64,000 bases of DNA from Arcuatula senhousia (taxonomy: Eukaryota > Mollusca > Bivalvia > Mytilida > Mytilidae): positions 10,496,001 to 10,560,000 of the forward strand of contig OZ020317.1 of the NCBI GenBank assembly GCA_963971305.1, written 5' to 3'. A program made the translations under genes and the position numbers. This document shows positions 57,992 through 64,000 of this stretch, piece by piece; within the stretch, counting starts at the first letter, position 1; each line of letters starts with the position of its first letter. The notes below the pieces were generated by a model that saw only the letters and a program-made list of their open reading frames with translations, did not search any database and was not told the origin of the DNA.

Positions 57992-58507
57992 CTGTCAGGC
58001 AATTTGAAAGCGTCCTAAAACATTTATAACGTTCATAACGTTTATAGCGTTCAGGTTTTAACAACGTTACCATTAATTCTAAATGTTTTAATCAAATATA
58101 TGCAACGCTATTGAAACAAAAAATCAAAACCAATATTTATTAGGGTTGGCAAAAACTCTGGTTTTAAGAGTATTTCCAAGCCCAGTGGTAAATACTGGAA
58201 ACCCGGGTTTTACGGGGTTTTACTGTTCAATACTGTGCATTACTGGCCATGGTAATTAGTTTTTTCTTCTCAAACTATCATAAAAAACATGCATAACAAT
58301 CAGTATGAATGAGTACATGTACACTTTTGAATTAAAAACTAAATAAGAACATTTACAAAAAACATATTTTAATAATGAGAGATTAAAATTTAATTAAAAA
58401 GCTTAAGTATATATGATAAATTTTACATGTATAGAAATGTCAAAGGGTCTATAAATGAACTTCATTGATACGGCCTCATACAAGTTCAATGTTTTTTTAA
58501 ATGCATG

Positions 58508-58727
58508 TACCGTATAGCGGGTAATTTTCGCGGAGTGCAAATTTCGCGATTTCATACCACAGGATTAAGTTTTTGTATACGCGGACATTTATTTTAGCGA
58601 TTTAATAATATTCTCAATACAAATTCATGTTGAATCTATTTTACGCGGGTTCTAAATTTCGCGATAGAGTAATGGTCGCGAATAAAGCGAAAATAAGAAC
58701 CTCGCGAAAATTTCCCGCCATACGGTA
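58508..58727. mobile_element. 220-bp MITE rich in TTTCGCG motifs
   Basis: The left end TACCGTATAGCGGGTAATTT and the right end, read on the other strand as TACCGTATGGCGGGAAATTT, are inverted repeats of about 26 bp with few mismatches, bounded by TA. The interior repeats AATTTCGCGA-type motifs. Confidence 0.8.
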
Positions 58728-58893
58728 TGTCTCATTCGTATAAATACACAAGCCTTACTTATTAACAATTGAAAAAAGTCAGGATGTTTTGATTACTAAT
58801 CCTTATTTAATCTTTACATGTATACGGTTTCACAAAAGCGTCTTGTTTTATAAACTGTTTCTGTTAATAATTAGCATATATTCTGAACAACAG

Positions 58894-59217
58894 AAAGCAC
58901 CATATCATCATTTTTATCAAACCAGCTCATGTGAACTGTCTTATCCTTTCCGGAAGGGTAAACACTCTCTGTTTGTTGCAAGACACCAACCAAAGGTGCA
59001 ATTATATAGTACTTACGAATCAAGAGAGCTTATGTATGAGGTGAAATATACTGTAGAACAAGACGAAAACTTCCACGGGTTTGTAGCAATAGTGCTCTCA
59101 TCTGGAAAGCTGATAGACGGTGCCATTATGTACGAGTTACTAGAACTACAGGAGTTGCCTGTACCGTCGTGTTTGGAGCCTAAACTAGAAATCAGAAACA
59201 GAAAAACAAATGATTAA
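58894..59217 (+). CDS. Candidate terminal exon of unknown protein, plus strand
   Basis: An acceptor-like ATTCTGAACAACAG precedes a 107-codon open frame ending in TAA at 59215-59217; the frame itself is open from 58789. The composition is unlike the surrounding low-complexity sequence. It has mixed charged and hydrophobic residues, for example Phe-Val-Ala-Arg-His-Gln-Pro-Lys-Val and Tyr-Glu-Val-Lys-Tyr-Thr-Val-Glu-Gln-Asp, and a Lys/Arg-rich end. I recognise no domain. It lies opposite the metalloprotease, inside the intron where a catalytic exon is missing, and directly after a MITE. It may be the last exon of another gene or a captured fragment. Confidence 0.4.
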   Translation, partial: KAPYHHFYQTSSCELSYPFRKGKHSLFVARHQPKVQLYSTYESRELMYEVKYTVEQDENFHGFVAIVLSSGKLIDGAIMYELLELQELPVPSCLEPKLEIRNRKTND

Positions 59218-59305
59218 CATAGATAGCACTTATACATCGAGATTTCACATCGTTTATTTCAATAAGTGAAATAACTTAAAACGCGGGTAATTTCAATTAA
59301 TTGAT

Positions 59306-59470
59306 AATATACCCCCGCTTTGAAGAAGAGAGGGGTATACTGTTTTACCATTGTCTGTTCGTCCATTTGTCCGTAATTTTCATCACAGTTTTCTCAGCAA
59401 CTACTAGAGACCGAGGTCTGATAATTTGCATATAGCTTTATCCTACAGCCCGATATGGTGTATAGCAATT
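59306..59470 (+). mobile_element. Fragment of an ATACCCCCGCT-ended element
   Basis: TATACCCCCGCTTTGAAGAAG followed by AGAGGGGTATACTGTTTTACC and GTTCGTCCATTTGTCCG-type sequence. The end matches the TIR of 54364-54755; no right end was found. Confidence 0.5.
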
Positions 59471-60814
59471 TTATGTTCCTAGGTCAGCTACTCCCTGTTT
59501 ATAGAGTATTTGAGCTTGTATGCATGGCATGGCATAATTTGGTGAGCGGGGTATCACTAGTGAGCATTAGCTCACAGATTTACTTGTTCGTTGTTATATA
59601 TAACCCCGTCAATTACGTCATTTCGCCTACATTAAAATAGTCTAGCCAAATGATTTTGTATTCATTCAAAGTTTATAATTGGCGTTTAACTACTTTTCAG
59701 CTAGGTATTAAAAAACAGTTTGCTCTCTTAATGAAATTTGGCAGACTTTCAAAAAATTTTTAGAGGTTCTGACCATGTTCTTAAGACGTTAATTTTTTTT
59801 TCAAGAAAAGTCAAATCAGTAGATAAACCTATTGCTGCTGCTACAAATTCACTAGACAGGAAGATTGTGTTATTATGCTAAATGACAAAATTTAAAGCTC
59901 TGTTTAAGCTGGAGGTTAGGATTGAATTATAATTTGTCAACTTAAAAATCGGATCAACTGTCAAAACAATGTAAGAAGCTATATATCATCCCTAGGGTCG
60001 TTGTGACTCAAGACGATTTGGATGTAATAAAATACATGTATAACATTAATTATAATGTTCATAGTAAATTTATAAAAGAAGTCTTCAAACAGGATAATGA
60101 TCGTCCTTTCACGTGATGGAAAACAAAAACTTAGTTTGTGAATAGAGTCTCACAGTGTGACATCTTATTGTCCCACTGTTTTGTAGCATGCAATACACGT
60201 TAGAAAGTATAACATTTAATACTGCTAGTATATTAAGCTATCATTTAGGGTATCAAGAAAACCAGTAAACTCTTACTTAAGGGGGTTTGCTCCTCCATCC
60301 TAACGTAAATAAAAATAGATTAAGTTGCATCTGTTTTAAAGAATATGGACAAATGATCAAAATAAACAAGAAAAAAATGTAGGTCCATGTGCTCCTTTAA
60401 ATGCTATAAGCGTTAAAAATTTTGTCGGGAAATAAGTTCTCTCTAGATTTTTCATTAGTTTTGCATTGCCACAGATCGGTATCTTTAAACCTTTAAAAAT
60501 GTATCACAGAGTAGATAAAATTTGATAAACAATTGTGAACTGCATATTCAGTGGACATTTTTTGGAATAAGAAAAAGAAAATAGGGGGTTCATGGGCAAA
60601 ACAAAATCAAGTATAACAGATGGAAAAACCCCGAGTATCTCAGAAATCTGACAAAAATCCCAAAATTTGAGGAGCAAACCTCATTAACCGACGAGAAACA
60701 GACTGGATCTTAAACGATGCAAAGTTCTAAAAAGAATCATTCAACAAAATCTAAAAATAACAAAACAGTCGGGCGATCATTTGGTATATTAATCATTACA
60801 TATCACAATTTTAC

Positions 60815-60920
60815 CTGTGGCCAAGTTCGTGAGCAGCAATTGTTATTACTTTGAAACTAAAGTGGTCTTCGACTACTGATTGGCCGCTATCTGAACATGC
60901 AGCGCTTATATATGCTTTCC
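60815..60920 (-). CDS. Metalloprotease exon with HELGH zinc-binding motif
   Basis: These 106 nt lie between acceptor TATATTTCAG and donor GTAAAAT. The end of the product is Val-Ile-Thr-Ile-Ala-Ala-His-Glu-Leu-Gly-His. His-Glu-Leu-Gly-His is the first part of the HExxHxxGxxH site of M12B reprolysins (ADAM and ADAMTS proteases): two zinc ligands and the catalytic Glu. The upstream part (Gly-Lys-Ala-Tyr-Ile-Ser-Ala-Ala-Cys) fits the usual cysteine-bearing strand before the helix. It joins 61462-61499 in phase and leaves two bases for the next exon, which should carry the third His but was not found. Confidence 0.9.
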
Positions 60921-60930
60921 CTGAAATATA

Positions 60931-61094
60931 TTTGATAATAATTTGGTAGATTAAAGCTAGGTTAAGGTTTAAAATTTAAGGGTAAGAAGTTAGAATTCCA
61001 TATGCTAACTCTGAAAAATGTTTGATAATAATTTGGTAGATTAAAGCTAAGTTAAGGTTTAAATTTTAAGGGTAAGAAGTTAGAATTCAGGGAC
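60931..61094 (+). repeat. Tandem duplication, 90-bp period
   Basis: TTTGATAATAATTTGGTAGA through AGAAGTTAGAATTC is present at 60931-61004 and again at 61021-61094 with a few differences. It lies in the intron about 10 bp upstream (in transcription) of the acceptor for the HELGH exon. Confidence 0.85.
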
Positions 61095-61236
61095 GAAGTA
61101 TGTTTTTATACAGAAAATGAGTACTCAATTCTTCAAATTCATTTTTTGCATAATTAGGGTTGATAAAGACAAAAGGCAAAATGTGTTTACTTGATTTGAA
61201 CTGTATGCATTTTATTAAAACCTTAGCGATAACAAA

Positions 61237-61365
61237 ACGCCAAGTAGCTCCCATTGGCCTCGTTGAAGGCTGCTACTATATTTTTCATTGTGGTTTTTAA
61301 ATTTCTGGTTGTTAATGCGAACTGTGTAGCGTACACCTTCCACGTCGCATTATTTTCTATTCATC
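61237..61365 (+). repeat. Dispersed repeat shared with 35211-35345
   Basis: It contains GGCCTCGTTGAAGGCTGCT, GTAGCGTACAC and GCATTATTTTCTAT blocks in the same order as the other copy, which leads into Penelope-like coding sequence; no such coding sequence follows here. Confidence 0.6.
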
Positions 61366-61461
61366 AACTTCTTTGTTGCCTTTTCTGTAACAGTCTAAAT
61401 AAGATAATCGCATTTAAGTGACCTTAAATTAATATTTTTGGAGCCTGTAAGATCAGCTTAC

Positions 61462-61499
61462 CTGCATTTGAGGTGGACCCATCAGCAGTTAAATCGTAC
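61462..61499 (-). CDS. Metalloprotease mini-exon, catalytic domain
   Basis: A 38-nt exon between TTGATTTCAG and donor GTAAGC. It encodes Tyr-Asp-Leu-Thr-Ala-Asp-Gly-Ser-Thr-Ser-Asn-Ala and completes split codons on both sides (Lys before, Gly after). It links Ala-Met-Leu-Phe-Thr-Lys to Gly-Lys-Ala-Tyr-Ile, as expected for a reprolysin. Confidence 0.8.
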
Positions 61500-61673
61500 C
61501 TGAAATCAATTGTATAAAATGTTTTATTTTATTTTTATGATTAGATAAAAGCAGTGAAGTTGTTGACGTGTCAGATCAATAAACCAGGTCGTCATACATC
61601 CCATCAGGAATAAAAATTTTATGGACAATATTCCGACTCTAATATTTATACGGTCGAAGAATGTGGCCCTCTA

Positions 61674-62566
61674 AATCATTATCACGTTCCCTCTAGATAC
61701 AATCACGTTCCCGCAATATATCATCATGTTTCCCTAAGATCATTATCACGTTCCCTCAAGATTATAAGAATCTAACACCGGTGTTAGGGCAAGATAAGGA
61801 AATCTCCGACACCCCGAGGGTAAGATTTCAAGTCTGCAACGAGGCTCTGCCGAGTTGCAGATGTAAAGAAATCTTACCCAAGGGTGTCGGAGATTTCCTT
61901 ATCTTGCCCTAATCATCGGTGTTTGATTATTTTTCTCACTAAACCAGTAAATTATACAACGTGGATTTGTTTACAAAACATAGCGTGACGTAAACAATAG
62001 AGTTACGTCCCTTGAAAACTGCACGAGGCTATCTCACATGGGGTGGTGTGAGACAGAAAAATCTCACACCGCTAAAAATAGGAACTGTCCTGTCCAAAAA
62101 GTGAGAAAATTATCTCGTTCCTTCAAGATAGCATCACGTTCCCTTAAGATCAGTATCACGTTCCCTCAAGATAACATAGCGTTACCTCAAGAAAATTATA
62201 GCATTCCCTCGAGATAATTATCGCGTTCCCTAAAGACAATTTATTATAGTATTCACTCAAGATAATTATTGTTTTCCCTCAAGATAATAATCACGTTTTG
62301 GGGAAGATAAAATCACATTCCCTCAAGATAACACCGCGTTCTCTTAAGATAACACAACGTTCACCAAAATTAATATCAGGTGCCCTTAAGATCATTATCC
62401 ATTCCCTCAAGATCATTATTGTGTTCCCTTAAGATAACATTGCGTTTCCTAATGCGACACTGATCTTGAGGGAACGTGATATTATCTTCTGGGAACGTGA
62501 TATTTTCTTGGGGGAATGTGATGTTATCTTGAGGGACGCGATAATGATCTAGAGGGAACGTGATGC
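61674..62566. repeat. ATCACGTTCCCTCAAGATA minisatellite with inverted half
   Basis: A motif of about 20-24 bp close to ATCACGTTCCCTCAAGATA recurs about four times in 61674-61766 and about fifteen times in 62111-62455. It then appears about five times in reverse orientation in 62461-62566 (CTTGAGGGAACGTGAT). The two orientations meet at CCTAATGCGACACTGATC, so transcripts or single strands could form long hairpins. A separate foldback unit (61775-61922) splits the forward part. It lies in an intron of the metalloprotease gene. Confidence 0.8.
61775..61922. mobile_element. 148-bp foldback element
   Basis: The arms AGGGCAAGATAAGGAAATCT and AGATTTCCTTATCTTGCCCT are perfect complements within a longer near-perfect inverted repeat. 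It continues through CCGACACCC and GGTAAGATTTC to an inner TCTGCAAC/GTTGCAGA stem. Outer tips are ACACCG/CGGTGT. Nearly the whole element can fold on itself. Confidence 0.8.
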
Positions 62567-62764
62567 TATATTACGATGGCAGAATGCGGCCATTACAAAA
62601 AAAACTTAATAAGTTTGGTTGCAATTGCACTTATGGTGTCAGAGGAGTTACGTTTTAAAAACTTTACAGACGGACGACGAACGACGGACGCCAAGTGACG
62701 GCAATAGCTCACCTGATCTTAAAAACCCTACAAGTTAAATGGTCGGACACCAATAGATACTTAC

Positions 62765-62919
62765 TTGGTAAAAAGCATGGCATGGTCGTGGTCCGGGAGG
62801 AACGCAGACTCTGACTGTATCCATGAACTAAAACTGATCAAAGCGTTCGATGAGTCTACTTGAAACGGACTGGCCGACGTGACTTTTATGTTTTCTGTCC
62901 AAGGGGCCTCTGATGGCGT
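62765..62919 (-). CDS. Metalloprotease exon, catalytic domain N-terminal half
   Basis: These 155 nt lie between acceptor CTTTATCTAG and donor GTAAGTATC. The product includes Phe-Ser-Ser-Trp-Ile-Gln-Ser-Glu-Ser and ends Asp-His-Asp-His-Ala-Met-Leu-Phe-Thr-Lys; the Asp-His-Ala-Met-Leu-Phe-Thr motif is characteristic of the M12B fold. It is in frame with the exons on both sides and open throughout. Confidence 0.88.
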
Positions 62920-63368
62920 CTAGATAAAGTAATTATGATATGAAATAGATAGTTGTGCTGATGAGAAATGATTTCGTTTCATTTAAACCGAAGTTCAATT
63001 AACTTTATTCTAGCCTTGTTTTCAATTGTTCCTGATATGAAAGGAAAGGTGTCTATGAAAGGGGAGGGAAGTCTTGTAAAGAACTTTTATTATGAAAAAA
63101 AAACACTTATTTGTGTACATCATATAGAAAAGACCTTCCAATCTCAAAAATAAGTGGATATGTACGTAGTATACGCATTATAAATATTGAAATGAAAATG
63201 GAACTAGAACAAAACGAAGAAACAGCTCTTTATTGTTGTTTTTCACCCTAAAGTAAGTGAGACAGGACTTCGAGTTGGACCAGATGCTTCACCTCACCTC
63301 AAGCTAAGAACGGCCCCTAGCACCGGTTAAAAAGTAAATTATTTGCTTTTGACATCCCATACACTTAC

Positions 63369-63446
63369 CTCTGCAATGACAACACCAGCAAACACAACAA
63401 TTATGGTGTAGTCGGTGGTTTGTATGTTTTTGTAAACAGCATCTAC
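63369..63446 (-). CDS. Metalloprotease exon, start of catalytic domain
   Basis: A 78-nt, 26-codon exon, phase 0 at both ends, between TTTCATATACAG and GTAAGTGT. It encodes Val-Asp-Ala-Val-Tyr-Lys-Asn-Ile, then Asp-Tyr-Thr-Ile-Ile-Val-Val-Phe-Ala-Gly-Val-Val-Ile-Ala-Glu. This matches the strand order at the beginning of reprolysin catalytic domains, where a Val-Asn-x-Val-Asp-x-x-Tyr-like helix precedes a hydrophobic strand. Confidence 0.85.
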
Positions 63447-63548
63447 CTGTATATGAAAGAATTGATCAATTAAAAGATTGTTTTAGTCATTTCGACTATA
63501 TATTTCATATTTATATCAATCAAATTTTAATAGAAGCAGAGGTACTAA

Positions 63549-63718
63549 TGGGGTATCCGAAAGTCAAAAGTCCGAAAGGGCAGAGACAAAACCAGTAAAC
63601 ACCAACAAGAAAGGGACAAAAACAGACATCATGTAAAACATGGAAACACAAAATAACTGAATATCAATAAACAATGCAAACTCCAGTCGAAACAAGAGTG
63701 AACTCAGGTGCTCCTGAT
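63549..63718 (-). repeat. Dispersed repeat (CTTCCGGAGCACC family), reverse copy
   Basis: Read on the minus strand it has AGGAGCACCTGAGTTCACTC, a GT-rich middle and CCCTTTCGGACTTTTGAC, matching 53194-53367 over most of its length. It is intronic. Confidence 0.65.
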
Positions 63719-63858
63719 ATTTATATAAGTTTTAATTAAAAACTATATATTAGTATTTTAATGTTCTTATATATGCAAAAGTGCATTTTAACCGTATATG
63801 TAATATAAACAGGTTAATGGTAATTAGAACAGAACCCATTATATGTGTAAGGACTCAC

Positions 63859-63952
63859 CCCATTTATACCGAAGGCATAGAACTGTCGTATTGATTCTAC
63901 AGCTTCCATCTCTTTGTCTAGGGTTGAATTAGAAGTGCTTTTGTCATACCAG
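63859..63952 (-). CDS. Metalloprotease exon, most upstream in the window
   Basis: A 94-nt exon between acceptor TTCCGTTACAG and donor GTGAGT. It encodes Trp-Tyr-Asp-Lys-Ser and Ser-Ile-Arg-Gln-Phe-Tyr-Ala-Phe-Gly-Ile-Asn-Gly, leading into Val-Asp-Ala-Val-Tyr of the next exon. This is the region where the first helix of the catalytic domain starts. The signal peptide, propeptide and promoter must lie beyond 64000. Confidence 0.8.
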
Positions 63953-64000
63953 CTGTAACGGAACAAAACCATTCTATTTGAGTTTTCCTTTTTATTTCCT

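Larger units (their letters stand above)
57992..60814 (-). other. Intron lacking the expected catalytic exon
   Basis: About 2.8 kb between the HELGH exon and the first cysteine-rich exon. It contains a MITE, a TIR relic and a plus-strand open exon-like segment. I looked for a minus-strand Gly-x-x-His-Asp segment to complete the zinc site and found none. Confidence 0.5.

Noticed and set aside
58140..58250. GGGTTTTACGGGGTTTTAC-type stretch considered as interstitial telomere repeat
   Set aside because: The spacing is irregular and it does not match TTAGGG or another regular telomere unit; it is more like a short dispersed repeat.

Overview
The window reads as nuclear DNA from an animal, most likely a bivalve mollusc of the mussel type. 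It is AT-rich, has small exons separated by long introns with GT/AG borders, carries dense terminal-inverted-repeat elements, and contains Penelope-like retroelement (PLE) remains with a hammerhead ribozyme. The clade assignment is inference from repeat style; no rRNA, tRNA or mitochondrial marker is present to fix it.

Layout. (1) 1-26522 is a head-to-tail array of a 1.7-1.9 kb unit, already running at the left edge. It has long-form units (about 1.86-1.92 kb, 1 to ~11.6 kb), six short-form units (1713 bp, ~11.6-21.9 kb) sharing a ~170 bp deletion, and older diverged units (~21.9-26.5 kb). (2) 26523-32737 is a 6.2 kb TTAA-flanked, piggyBac-like element inserted in one unit, with a second such element nested inside; the interrupted unit resumes at 32738 and breaks off near 33282. 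(3) 33283-35744 holds PLE pieces and an inverted pair of dispersed repeats. (4) 35745-46071 is a second block of the same array. Its first ~4.57 kb appears base-for-base the same as 17305-21874. (5) 46071-51145 holds a PLE reverse-transcriptase pseudogene split by a 208 bp MITE, a tandem array with alternating 262/290 bp monomers, and a 478 bp transposon with an 8 bp target duplication. (6) 51535-63952, minus strand, is a multi-exon ADAM/ADAMTS-type (reprolysin, M12B) metalloprotease gene entering from beyond the right edge.

The array unit is gene-like: TATATAAG box, ATGCAAAT octamer, two strong acceptors, a GTAAGT donor, an open terminal exon with stop, and an AATAAA signal. In the 42-43 kb copy three putative exons join in one frame until a T-tract frameshift. 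Most other copies are broken in the middle exon, so the array looks like a tandemly amplified and mostly decayed gene of unrecognised function.

The metalloprotease exons encode the end of the propeptide region, the catalytic domain up to HELGH, then two repeated cassettes of ADAMTS-type cysteine-rich domain plus a six-cysteine ShK-like module and a Thr/Ser-rich linker. I could not find the exon that should supply the third zinc-binding histidine, and the first cysteine-rich cassette carries two in-frame stops (57891-57893 and 56989-56991). The flanking exons and splice sites look intact. The copy seems to be a recently disabled member of a modular, cassette-duplicating protease family.
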